DNA from: JAWKOK01 sp963698255
Lineage (GTDB): Bacteria > Chloroflexota > Anaerolineae > Caldilineales > Caldilineaceae
DNA length: 64,000 nt
Reading direction: 5' to 3'
Assembly (NCBI GenBank): GCA_963698255.1
Contig: CAVOQD010000011.1
Location: forward strand, 124,001 to 188,000
Positions 18,401 through 30,466 of this stretch are shown here, in pieces. A model generated the notes under the pieces. It was given only the letters and a program-made list of their open reading frames with translations, searched no databases and was not told the origin of the DNA. The first letter of the stretch is position 1. Every line of letters begins with the position of its first letter. A program made the position numbers and the translations under genes.

Positions 18401-21400
18401 GGCCACGGTATCGGGCACCGTGATGGCCACGGTGGGCGCCACATTGACGATGTTCATCTGGAATGAGGGCTTGAGCGTGAAGGACGCACCATCGCCGACC
18501 GCCACATTCCAAGTCGACGACCTGCGATCTGCTCCGGACCGTCGGTGCTGGTGTAGGCCCAAGTCCACGTCAGGTTATCGTAATCTTCATCGCGTGTATT
18601 CGCCTGCGCTGGGTTCTGGGAAGAGAGCGAGAGCAGGCGGGAATTCGGATCCTAGGGCGGCGATAGTCAACAGGCCGCTATTGGTGGCGAGCGATCCCTC
18701 AGGAACTGTAATGACTGTCGATCCCAGGATGACCGAGTAGTCCACCTGGATCGGCGTGACCGCGAGATCGCTGTTGTTGTTGGTCAATTGACTTCGTTGG
18801 CCGCCGGCCGAGATCGGCGATCTGCACCGTGGTCGTGACGGCAAACTGTCCGGCAGGAAGTAGCCGGTGTAGAGTGTGAAGGTGACCGAACCACTCTGCC
18901 TGATGCCCAGCGACGCCAACGTCCCGGGTACAGGTGTTGACCCCCTCCAACGTGTAGGGATCGACAATGCAGTCCCAATCTGCGTCCGGGATCGAACGGG
19001 ATCGCGGACACCGCCCTGTGACCATTCGACGGTGAGTTGGGGCGATGCGGGCCGTGTTGCCCACCGGTGTTGGTGTAGCTCATGGTATAGACCACCGGCG
19101 ATCGACCCTTCGGCGTGTACTCGAAGCTTGGCGCCGTCGTCCACGATGGAGACGGCCAGGTCGATCTGGCCGCATCGACGGGAACCTGGGCCGTGTCGCG
19201 ATTGTCCTCCGGTGCGGCATCCGTGCCGGCCAGATCGATGGTCGACCGTATTGTCAATGGCGGTGGCGCCGACCGACCAGTCACTGCCGACCGTCACCAC
19301 AAAGGCAGCGGTCCCGCTTGCACCGGCGGCTAGATCGCCCACGGCCAGGGAACAGACGCTGCCCGCTGGAGCATCCGCGCGCGCAACTCCAGCCCGAATC
19401 ACTTTGCACGGCATCGAAACTGGTGTCGACCGGCACGGTCTCGGTGATCACCACGCCGGTGGCGGCCACGCGCGCCGGTATTGGTGTAGCGAATGGTGAA
19501 GCCGACGGAGTCGCCCAGGCCGGCCAAGGTGACGTCACTCTCCTTGCTGACGGCCAGGTCCGGCGCGATCACGGCCACGTCCCAGGCGCCTTCCACATAC
19601 TGGCGGTTGCCGACGCTGTCGGTGACGCGCAGATCGATCTTGTACGCGCCCAACCCCAGCGACGGCAGCGTGGTCTGCCAGGTAGTGAAGAGCGCTGCCC
19701 GGCGCGTCCAGGGTGATCGGACTCCACGTGCCCGCGTACTGGCCCATGTCGCGCTGATCGTAGGAACGCACGCGGAGTTCGAGGCTGCTGATGCCCACGT
19801 CCAGCGGATTGGCGATGTCATAGATGGTCTCGTCGTCCAGGGGCTTGCCGTAGACGACCAGTTCATCCAGCGCGCCGCCATAGGCATTGCCGCCGCGGCG
19901 CGGCCCGACTTGCATGACGTCATCGGACGAAGAACGCGCCGTGGTGCGCCTTCCGGCGCAGCGCCGGCGACGCCGTTGACGAAGAAGGTCGCGTTCGCCG
20001 CTTTTGGCGTCGTAGCGCCAGGCCACATGCACCCATTCACCTGTAGGAATCACGCCGGACATGGCCGTGTCATCGCCGCCATAGCCGAGGATGGGGCTGC
20101 CGTTGCGGATGCCCAGGTAGAAGCCGTCGCTCGGGTTTGTGGGACTGCTGCCCAGAATAGCATGGTCGCCGCTCCAGTCCGCGGCCTGGACCCACGCCAT
20201 GACGGTGAAGCTGCCGCCCAGCAGCCCGAGGCGGACCGTCGGTGGTGGTCGCCGTGTAGATCTCGCTGCTGGTGAAGTCCAGCAGATCGTCATCCCCGCC
20301 GTCGAAGGCGACCGCGGTGCCCCGTTTGCCGGAGACGCCGGTGGCGGGGCAGGCAGCGCCGCTGCACTGCATGGTGAAATCGTTGCCCGCGCCGTCCTCC
20401 CAGACGCCGGCGCCCGTCTCGAAGTGGAGATGGAGGGTGCGGCCGTTGGCAGGGTAGGGTACGTCACTGGCCACGCCGGTGATGGTCTTTGACTGGCCGG
20501 GGCTGATGAAGTTTTCGCCATCGGTCACGTCGGCGTAGGGCGGCAGGCCGTCCAGCCGGAAGTCGGTGGTGGCAGAGGCCGTGTTCATTGCTTCGTCGCC
20601 GGCACTGGCGTTGGCTGTATAGACGCCATAGGGCGACGGGTCGAAGGAAACCGTGGTCTGCCAGGTGCCGGCTGCCTGCAGCGTGGTCGCGCCGACGCCT
20701 TCGACGAGCACGCCGGCATGATCGGCCAGCGTTGCCTTGACCGAGCCGACCGCCACGCCGCTGTCGGCGTCGCCGGCCGTGCCGCTGAGGGTGAGGTCAT
20801 CCAGCACCTGAATCACGCCGGGGTTTCCGTTGATGGTCACGACCGGGGTCTACACTATCGACGCGGACCGTGGCCGAGGCGACGGCCGAAACATTGCCGA
20901 CCACGTCCGTGGCCCGGGCGCTGACGGTGTGCGTTGCAGCGGAGCCGGGCAGCGTGTAGAGCCACGATCCGCTGGTGGTGGCATCGTTGTTGCTGGGTGC
21001 GGCAACCTGCCACGCGCCGCCGTCGATTTGGTACTCGACCACGGCGACGGGGCTGGACACATCTTTGGCCATGATGGCCTGCACGGACTCACCGGCGCGG
21101 ACATGGACCGGGGTTGCACTGAGGTCAACGGCGGGATTCTCGGCGTCCACGTAGACGGCGTGGTGGTTGATGACGTCGAACCAGGCGGCCTGGTAGGTGT
21201 AGAGCGCGGCCACGTCCTCGTCACTGAGCACCGCAGAACCGATGCGCACCTCGTCCATGCCGCCGTGCAGTTGCCAGCCCAGGTTGATGAATGAGCCGCA
21301 GGCGCCAACCGTCCCGATGGATGAATTGACGCCGGAGAGGGCGCCGTTGACGTAGAGTTTGATGACGCCCGCTGTCGTGTCGCGTGTGGCCATCACGTGG

Positions 21401-24400
21401 TTCCACTGGTTCTTCAGCAGCGGCGTATTGGCGTTGACCACATCCCATGTGCCGCCGCAGTTTGGCTGACTTTCCAGGCGCGGGGTGAGGGAATCGCTTG
21501 GCAGCGACAGGCGCATGGTGCCGTCGCTGAGGTTGTCGGTGTACATCAAATATTGTGGAACGTTGACGATCTTGGTCGGCTTGACCCACATCCCCGCGCT
21601 GAAGTCTCACCAGCGGCTCCTGGTTGGTCGTACGGGTCACCAAGATATCGCCGCCGTCGAAGGTCACAGCCTCGCGGACCTGGCCTTTGTCGCCGGCACT
21701 CGGACACTGACTTGCCGTCAAGCAGTTTGCGGCGGCAGGATTTTCAGAATCATTGGCGAAGGAGCGTACCTTCTCGTCCGTGACCACGCCGTTGCGCCTC
21801 ACCACCTCTTCGTCCAGGTGTAGGTTGATCGCAGGCGCCCGGTTGAGATGGGCCTGGACTTCGCTGTGGAAAGCGCCCGTTTGACGATCAGTGAGATCGT
21901 CCATCAGCCCATCGAAGAAGACGTCAGAGGCATAGCTCGCCTTGCCGATGTGCAGACCGTCGGTCGCGGGTGGTCCTACGTACCTCCATTCATATACCAT
22001 TTGTCCATTGACGTACAGGCGATAGACGCCGCCATCGTAGACATAGGCCAGGTGATACCACTGGCGCGTGGCATTGTAGAGCGACTTACTGCTCGGTAAA
22101 GGCAAGACGCTGCCGCCTACCGGCGACCGCCAGACGCCCATACCCCTGCAGCGGGCTTGTAACCGTTGCCGACGTCCAGCAGCGGCACGAGGCCCCAGTC
22201 GTTGGTGCCCCGGAAGGTGTCGGGCTTGATCCACATCATCACGCTGAAGTCGCCCTCGGAGAGCCCCAGCTCGGATGAGGACGCGCCGATGGTCAGGTAG
22301 TCGTCCACGCCGTCGAATTCGAGCGCCTGATTCTTGCGGCCGGATACGCCGCTGGTGGGGCAGGCATCGCCGCTGCACGCCACCGAGACGATAGTTGCCC
22401 GAACGGTCGGCGAAGAGGTCGACGCCGGGTGCTTCGTCGAACGCCAGGTCCAACGCGACGCTGGATGAACGTAGAGATCAGCCGCCAGCGTCGCGCTGAG
22501 GGCATAGGGATAGACCCGGAAGTCATCCAGATCGCCCTGGAAGTAGTCGTTGTTGTTGGACCAGACAAGGGTACCGGACGATACCAACCGGTATTCAGGT
22601 TCGGGGGATAGCGGTAGCTGGCTTGCTGATACCCCAGATAGGTGGTGTTCTTGATGTCGGTGATCTGTTTGAGATTGGTATCCGTCTTGCGAATTTCTGG
22701 TCGAAATTGGTATCGCTGCTCTCATCCTCCGGGCAGTCAAACAAGCAGCCGCCGTCATAGTTCTCCCAGACTCGGAACCAGGAATTTGCACCGTCGCCAA
22801 TGACACTTGTCTTGTTTGAGCGTCCAGGAGGGCGTGGTATTGACGCCTTCGTCCAGGTTGCCCAAGCCAGGTTGCCGGCCGAGCCGTCATTGTCGAAGTT
22901 CAGGCGCATCTCCACCTTCTTGCCGCCGGCATGCCATTCGGATCCTCGAGATCTGTGAAATCCAGGAAGTCGAAGTATACGTAGCCGAACGGGTTGGGCC
23001 GGCCAATGGAGAAGGTGCTGACCGTCGGCGGCGTCACCGCGGCACAACTGCCCTCGGTCGCCGCCGGCGATGGGGTCACCGTTCACGTAGAAAGTCAGGT
23101 TCGAGCCGTCGTAGCTGACGGTGAGATGCTGCCAGTCTGCCCAGCGTCACCACACCGGTTTCGTTGACCGTGCTCACCTCGCAGGTGTTGGCGCCGTCGC
23201 CCCAGATCATACGCAGGCGGCCGTTGCTGCCCACGTAGAGGGAGGGGTAGATAGTGTTTGCCGTTCCAGGCATCCCGATAGCCGAAGACGCCCTGATAGT
23301 CGGCATCGGTCCATTTGCCGTAGGCCGGTCAGCAGCCTTGGCGTCGAAGGGATGATGACCGCGGCTCTGGGCTTGATCCAGGTGGCAAAAGTGAAGGCAT
23401 CGCCGGACAGGTCGGGTGCAGTGACAGTCAAGATGGTCGACCTGGGCGAAGGTCGCGCCGTCTGCCGGTCGACCGACGGGCAGGCCGCGCCGGAACAGGA
23501 GACTGCGTCGCTGCCCCAGGTGGTGCTGTCGCGCAGATCGACAGTCAGAGCAGAGGTGTGGCATAGCGCTGCTGAATGGTGTCGGCGTCAAGCGCACTGG
23601 GGTAGATTTCGACTTCGTCCAACTGTCCGGTGAAGGGCGACACGGCACGGTTGCCCTACCTGGCTCCGATGTAGACCGGATCATTGTTTTGGCAGGGGAC
23701 GCCGCTGAAGGCTTGGAGGCGACCAAGGTTCCATTGAGGTAGAGTTTCTTGGTACTGCCGTCATAGCTGGCCGTGATGTGGCTCCAGCGGTTCAGGGCAG
23801 ATCCGGAGGGTCGACAGCCATTGACATCGCTGGAGCCACAGCGTCTAGGCGTGACGAAACTAGCACTTGTCGGTGCCGACTCAGGGCAGGCAGATAGTTG
23901 CCCATGGCGATTGGAGGTCCCATTGGCGCAGCACGGTACTGCGTCAGGGTGTGACGCCGTCGGCTTGACCGCCAGCGCAAGGGTGAATTGGGTCAGGTCC
24001 AGCGTGTTGTCGTCGGGCACGACCAGGCGTCATTGCCGTCAAAGGTCAGTGCACGTGCCGTTGGCGATGGGACAGCCGTCGCCGCTGCACGCACCGTCGT
24101 TGCTCAAGGAAGGAACTGTCGGTAAAGTGGTGCTGCCACTCGGCTCGTTGAGGTGCAGCCAGAGCGCACGCCCGGTGGGATCTTCGATGATGGCCCCGGC
24201 GCGCATGCCCATGTCCACCGGCCCGCTGCTGGTGAGACCCGCTTCGGCCACGCTCAGCGTGCCGGCCAGGCTGGCCGCGGTCCGGGGCGCGATGACGCCC
24301 AGGGACTGGTAGCGCAGCACGTTGTCCAGCGGCAGTTCGGCTTCCAGCAGCCCGCGGGCATAGGGCAGGGTCAGTTCGTTGGTCACCACCGCGGTATAGC

Positions 24401-27400
24401 TGATGCTGCCGGTGGGCGCTGACATAGGGCAGTAGGCTGCTGTCGGTCTCGATGGCGAATCCAGACGCAGCACATTCAGGCTCGGAGGCCACGTTGGGGT
24501 TGTAGGCGTAGATACGCTCCTGCTTGTCGGTGAGGGTGTCGTCGTCGCTGTCCGGGTCAGCGGATCGGCGTTGACCCAGGTGGCAGAGGCGTGCCGCTGC
24601 TGTCGTAGTCGTAGACGATGGGCCAGCCGCCGGTGTAGGTTGCGGCGTCTGCTCGCGCACGAAGGGTGCGCCGGCGTTGCTCCGCAGACTGTTTTCGTAG
24701 GGATTAGACGGTTGAGATGGAAGAGCTCTTCGCCGTCGGTCAGGCCGTCACCGTCGCTGTCCGCCCGGGCCGGGTTGGTGCCGTAGAAGAGTTCCCAGTA
24801 GTCGGTCAGGCCGTCACAGTCGCCGTCGGCCTGGTCGGATCGAATCCGGCGGTTGCAACTCGAAGTAGTCAGGCAGAGCCATCCCCGTCGGCTGTCGGGG
24901 TTGCCGTCGTCGGGATCGAGGCCGCCCAGGCCGGACTGCGCAGACCGTCGCCGTCGGCGTCGGCCAGAATGGGGAACTGATTGTCCCAGGCCAGCCGGTA
25001 GCCGGGTCGCCCGTCATTGTTGAACTCGAGCACGATGGCGCGGAAGTCGTCAATCGTGGCCGGCAAGACATCGAAGATGAAAGTGATTGCTCCAGCGGGA
25101 TGATGGACGGTGTCGTCGTACTCACTCAGCCAGCAGGTCACCAAGGCCCCGACCACGGTCAGCCAGCAGTTCTGCTGCTGCACGGCGAAGCCTTCAGCCG
25201 AAGTAGACGCGCACGCCTTGATTGACGCCCGGCGCGCTGAAGGTATGGACCAGCGGTGCGATGGGCAGCGCCTGGTAGAAACGGGCGTCGTTGGCGCTGA
25301 TGGACTAGGTCTTCTTGCCGGGCACAGGCGTCCAGGCTCGTTCCTTGAGATCGAGCGGGATATCCTGTTCGCCTGCTGGATACGGTAGGCAAAGGTGGCG
25401 TCGTCGAGAAAGTGATCGGTCCACTGCCACCACCAGAGATAGCCGATCCAGTTGGGATTGTCCATGTAGAGGGTGTTGGTCACCTCCCGCTGAGGGTGAT
25501 GCTGTTGCCGACGACCACACCGTCCACGCCGCTTTCGTTGCCGAACGGCGGGGTGTCCAGCCGACATCGAACCGATCCTGCGGTTGCAGATCAACCAGGG
25601 GTGTGGTGTCGTTGATCACATAGGCCAGGGCCTGGGCGAGCGCGCCGCTGATGCCGCCGCAGAACCAGCGGGCGAGGTTTTCGTCCTCGCCCAGGTTGAA
25701 GAGTGCGCAGACGGCAATCATCACCGTATCAATTACCGCCAGGACAGTCACGAAGCGGGAGAGCGCAAATGTGGCCGTTTGCAGGGCGACCAAGGTGATG
25801 ATGGCGATAAAAGTCTCCACGACAATGGCGCCGATCTGTTCCGCCACCAGACGGCTGAATGCGGGTGAATCGGCCTGCACTGCCCCGTCAGCCAGGGCAA
25901 TACCTATCGTCAACCCGGAGTAGGCAATTTGCGTTGCAAGACCTGATAGCTCCCAGAGCTTGACCTTGGTGGTGATGATGCTGTCATAGTAGGCTTGGGC
26001 GGCGGCTAATTGCTTTCGGTAATCCGAAACAAAAGGGGAGCCATCTCCTTAATAGCCAGCGCAAGATACTGCCGCTGGTCATCGATGGCAATAAACACGT
26101 TCGGCGTGGAGACCCCCTTGGCCTTGTAGGGCTTTAGAAGATCACTGATGATTTTTTTATCGTACGAGTACAGCCTGACAACATTTTGTATTCCCCCCGC
26201 TCCGTACAAGCCGGCTGAAATAAGACCACCTCGGGTAGGTGAACCAAATTGCGCAGTATTCTCAGTGTTGAGTCCGTCGAAAAAGAAGGGAACGACGTCA
26301 CCTGAAACGTAGTCGCCGATGATCGTATTCAGGATGCTATAGGCGCGCAGATCAAGCAGTTTGCCGCCGTTGACAAGCCTGGGATAATCGGCGATTTCCA
26401 GCAGCGCCAAGGCCGCGGACGAGGCTGTGTTGCCCTGCAAGATCTCACCCACGCCTGCCAGTACCGCGCCCCGCGATGCGGCCAATTGCGCCCAGCCCTG
26501 GGCCGTGCCGGCGCGCTGGTCATTCTCGACCGTGGGGATGTCCAAGTCGGCCAAGGTCAGCTGTCCAAAATAGCTTTTCAGGTTGGTGGCCAACCGCTGT
26601 ACGATCGCCGCCACCGGTTGGGAGGGGCGCAAATGATCGCTGTTGACCAGCGCTTGTCCGCCCGCCGGCACGCCATCGATGGCCAATGGCAAAGCGCCGG
26701 CCACGTAGAACCCCAGGTAGTAGTTGATGGCCAAAACGAGTGCACCGTCCCTGGCCTGGTTGAGGTCATCAACGTCGTCGCCTGCCAAAATTTCGGTGAT
26801 CACGGCCGGCGTGAGGACGGCTTCCAAGGCTACGCTCAGGTCCTCCAAATGGGCGCTGGGAGGCACAGCGTCCCAGCCCAGTCCAGTCGCGTATTGATAG
26901 TTCTGCACACGCATGGCGCCGACTGTTTCCAGCGCAGCCGATCCCAGATCGACCTGAAAGGTGTTGTTGGCAAACACAAAGCGATCCAGAAGCGCCAGAT
27001 TGCCGTTGTTGTCGACAGAATCGACTTCTCCCATGGTGCGAATGCGCTGAGTCTGTTCCGAGAGCAACATGACGCCCGGCCAAGGTGTCATTAGCGGGTT
27101 CGCCGGTGTAGACGCTGGTGCGCAGAAAGGCGGGAACGGCGTCCCCGCTCATGGCTTCCAACAGCGCGGCATCGTCGGCCAGCCCGGTGATGTGGTTGAA
27201 GGTCAGGCTGCCGCCGCTCATGCCCCAGTTGGTGTAAGAGGCGGGAATGTCGGCCAAGGTGAACCGTTGACCGTTGACGGTCTGCGATTCGAGATAGACG
27301 GTTTGCAGGGTGTCGGCCAGGTGCCAGAGCTCCGGCTCGTAGGCGCCGGTGTTGGCGCTCTGGGCCACCATCATGGCCTGCGCGCCGTGATGTTCCTGGA

Positions 27401-29672
27401 CCTGCATGCCGGTCACGATAAAGTCGTCGTAATAGGTCTGGAGAATCTTGGTGGTGCTGGTCCAGTTGGCCGGGTCCGTACACCCCGCGTCACAGCTGTC
27501 GTGCTGGCCGCTGACCAGCCAGATCAGCTTGACCTGATGGGCGGCGCCCCAACCGCCGATGCCGTCAGCCAACCGGTAGGGCATGCGCGCCTGCCACGCC
27601 ACCGGCATGCCGCCGTTGGGATCGGTCGCCTGCGCCAGGGGCACATAGACGACCCGGTCCCCGTTCTCGCTCAGGGTGACGTTGATCTGGTATTTGTCCA
27701 GCATGGCCGTATCCAGCCAATTGGAAAGGCGGCTGGTCCGGGTGATGGTCGCCGTGCCGCTGATGGGCAGGCCGCCCGCGGGATTGGCTTCGGCGTAGGG
27801 GATGGTGATCTCGAGCATGGGGATCAGCAGCATATCGCCGTCGGTGGTCAGCGTGTCGGTGACCACCCGCCGGATCTGGCCGCTGGTGTCGCCGTCGGGC
27901 CAGTTGAGGGCGCTGTTGGTCCACGACAGATGGCGCTCGTCCACGGGCCGGACCTGGAAATCGACGAAGAGATTGGTGTCCGCGGCCGCGCCGGCAATCT
28001 CCAGGCTGAAGGTCTGGCTGATGACCGCCTGGGATTCCAGGTGGGCCATGTCCGCGCTGTCGGGCACGCCGTCGCCGTCGTCGTCGTAATCGTGGATGTC
28101 GGGAATGGCGTCGCCGTCGCTATCGGGACAGGTAGCCTCCAGCACGGAGACCAGGGCGCCGTCGACTACGTCCGTGCGTCCCAGGCACTCGGCGCCGTCG
28201 CTCAAGCCGTCGCCGTTGGTGTCTGCGTTCAGCGGGTCCAGATACCAGTCCTGGCCGTCCACCGCAAAGGGCGTCACTTCGGTACCGTCGCTGATGCCGT
28301 CGCCGTCGCTGTCGATCTGGTCGATGCGGGTGCCCAGTTCGTAGAGTTCCACGTTGTCGCTCAGGCCGTCGCCGTCACAGTCGCTGTCGGCCGTGATCAC
28401 ACAGGATGAGCTCTGGGCCGTGGCCGGCGCAGCCGTCGGCGCCTGCGTCGTGTCTGCGACTGCCGCCATGGCCACCCGCTGCGGTCTGACGTGGGGGTCG
28501 AAGGCCGCGGTGGCCTCTGCATTCGGTCCGCTGTCTGTCTGCCCTGCATTCTCCTGACGCGCTGCCTGCCGGAGGGAAAACGCCTGCACCTGGGTCGCCT
28601 GCAACAGGGGCACGACCAGCATGGACGCGATCACCGTCGCGTAGACCGTCGCGCGCACAGCCTTCCGTTGGCGATAGAGGACGGCCAACGCCATCAGCCC
28701 AAGCAGAACGAAGAAGGTCCCGCCGGTGAAACCGACGCTCTCTACCTTGTCGCGCGGCAGTCCGGCCAAGAAGGCCCCGGCCAGGGCTGTGGCGCTGCCC
28801 AGCGGATCGGCGCCCCAAGCGAAGGCCATTGCCTCCTGCGCGGGCTGCGCCGCCCAGTCGAAATAGCTGGTGGTGATCTCGGCCTCGACCCACTCGTCTG
28901 CGCCCGCCTGGGCCGGGAAGGCGATGCGCAGGGTCTGGCGGTAGGGCAGCGCGCGCCCATCCGCGCCTTCGTGCACCCAGATCTCGCCGCTGCCGGTCAT
29001 CTCTACGTAGTGGCGGGCCGCCTGCAAAGTGAGGCCGGCCGGCAACTCGCCTTGTCGGCGCAGTTGATCCTCCATCTGGTCGCGCATGAAGCGCGCATAT
29101 TTGGGACCGCTCAGATCAAAACGGTAGCGGGTCATGGCATCGCCCAGGGCCGCCGGCAGGATCTCGACCGGGAGCAACGCATCGGATTCGCCTTCGCCGG
29201 CAATCCGGATGTTCTCTGCCGCGACAAAGAAACCCATGGGATCGCTGCCGGGGGCAAAGAGATCGGCGCCGCCGATCTCCACCTCGGTCCACGGCTCGTC
29301 GTCGCTCATGCGCCCATAGCCCAGGCCCTCCTCGATTTTGATCTGCACGGGCGCGTTGTTGGCCGAGGTCAACTGTAACGTCATCCGTGCGGCAGGTGCG
29401 TCGACAACCCCTTCGATGACGGAATGTTCGGTGCGCGCGTAGCGGCCCACGTTCTGCAGGCTCAGGGTCGGATGATAGATCTGCGCGATGGTCGTCCGAT
29501 AGCCATACTGGCCGCTTTCGCCGGCCTGCGCCACGGCGCGTGCGACATCCCGGCGCGGCGTGGCCGTCGACGCGTCGACAGTCTGGACCGGCAGCAGCCA
29601 AGCCAAGAGCAGCGATGCCAACCCGACGAGCAGCAGGGCGGAAATGATGGTAGAGTGACGATACTTACGCAT
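15011..29672 (-). CDS. Giant secreted multidomain surface protein (~4,880 codons), many frameshifts
   Basis: Coding sense continues on one strand from MRKYRHSTII at 29672 (AGGA site upstream) to a TAA/TAG-class stop at 15011, with no internal signal peptide or spacer, so I read one gene broken by dozens of indels. Order: signal peptide; membrane-like helices at 28.56-28.72 kb; Ca-binding thrombospondin-3-like repeats (DSDGDGISDGTE) at 28.0-28.4 kb; an unassigned region 26.0-28.0 kb; a hydrophobic stretch 25.65-25.9 kb; more DxDxDG repeats at 24.7-25.0 kb; about six LamG/concanavalin-like domains (TAVAFDGGDDDLLDF, QALEFDGVDDYLTIG) at 19.8-24.1 kb; Ig-like segments; DUF11-like repeats 18.8-19.6 kb; a PKD-like region; a choice-of-anchor-U-like domain near 17.4-17.9 kb; InlB-type repeats (GWTFSGWSGDL) 16.1-17.3 kb; and the shared C-terminal module. 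Probably an adhesin or matrix protein. Two or more adjacent genes remain possible. Confidence 0.7.
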
Positions 29673-29714
29673 AGTTCCTGTCCTCACAGAACAAAAATCG
29701 TGAAATCGGCGATA

Positions 29715-29915
29715 CTACTGATCGATGGTGTTTTCCGAACGCAACATCAAGAACTCAAAGAGGGCCGGCAGATTGCCGAAGTTGACGATTTCGCCGTCGG
29801 CGACCAACTGGGCCGATGCCCGCCAGGGCGACTGGGGCGAATCACGCCAGATGCGAACCATGTAGGCCTCATAGAGCAGTGTCTGTGACAGCGTTTCTAA
29901 CTGTTTCTTGGCCAT
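29715..29915 (-). CDS. Small protein of unknown function preceding the giant gene
   Basis: A 66-residue ORF, MAKKQLETLSQTLLYEAYMV at the start and ending FEFLMLRSENTIDQ, with a GAAGG site before the ATG. It is hydrophilic to amphipathic with no signal peptide or clear transmembrane helix. It lies 43 bp upstream of the giant gene's ATG on the same strand, so the two are probably co-transcribed. A truncated relative of its last 33 codons lies at 38.9-39.0 kb, upstream of another giant secreted gene, which supports this being a real gene. I do not recognise the family; an export helper or regulator are guesses only. Confidence 0.7.
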   Translation of the reverse strand: MAKKQLETLSQTLLYEAYMVRIWRDSPQSPWRASAQLVADGEIVNFGNLPALFEFLMLRSENTIDQ

Positions 29916-29984
29916 CTTCTACCTTCTCTGCGCTGGATTGCGCCTCTCATGGGCAATGTCCGATTGATAAACCATCATTGACCA

Positions 29985-30054
29985 CGCAAGACATCAGACA
30001 GACATGGTTACGGCTCTATCGTACCCAGCAACCATGTCTGTCTGATGTCTTGCG
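29985..30054 (-). terminator. 25-bp perfect hairpin after a beta-helix gene
   Basis: Arms 29985-30009 and 30030-30054 pair perfectly over 25 bp with a 20-base loop, 10 bp past the stop at 30065. The right arm contains ATGTCTTGCG, shared with the flank of copy 1 of the C-terminal module near 14.99 kb. Probable 3' processing or terminator hairpin, or a mobile hairpin element inserted at gene ends. Confidence 0.65.
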
Positions 30055-30064
30055 ATGATTTCGT

Positions 30065-30466
30065 CTACGGCACGCTTTTGCCGATCAGCGGCAGATAGAG
30101 GCGTGGGCTGGTAGCGTCCGGCTGGCTCCCCTCTGGCCCAGAAGATTCCGCTTCGGCGCGAGCGCCCACCGCGACTCCCAGTTCAAAGGGGCCCATCTCA
30201 GTGACATCGCCGGCGATGCCCAGCTGCTGCAGCAAAAAGTGCGTGGCATCCGTCTGAATCGTAAGCTCATAGTCGGTGGGCGTGATCGAGTCGATCACGG
30301 GCGACGGGATCAGCTCTTGGTTGAGCCGTACCGTGTTGCCGTCGTCTGTGGCAGCCAGCACATGGAAGCCGGCCGTACCCGTCTCCGTCGCGGTCTGCCA
30401 GCGAAGTTCGACCACGTTGCGCCATTGCGCTGCGGCCAGGAACCAGCCCAGGGTCACGGCTAGGGG
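30065..30466 (-). repeat. Shared C-terminal module, copy 2
   Basis: Residues from PLAVTLGWFLAAAQW through RWQTATETGTAGFHVLAAT and LLQQLGIAGDVTEMGPFELG to RLYLPLIGKSVP. It is more divergent from copies 1 and 3 in its first half, nearly the same in the second. Confidence 0.9.

Noticed and set aside
27069..28409. Plus-strand 446-codon open frame
   Set aside because: It is antisense to the Ca-binding-repeat region of the giant gene, is rich in Gly/Val/Ala without motifs, and has no ribosome site.
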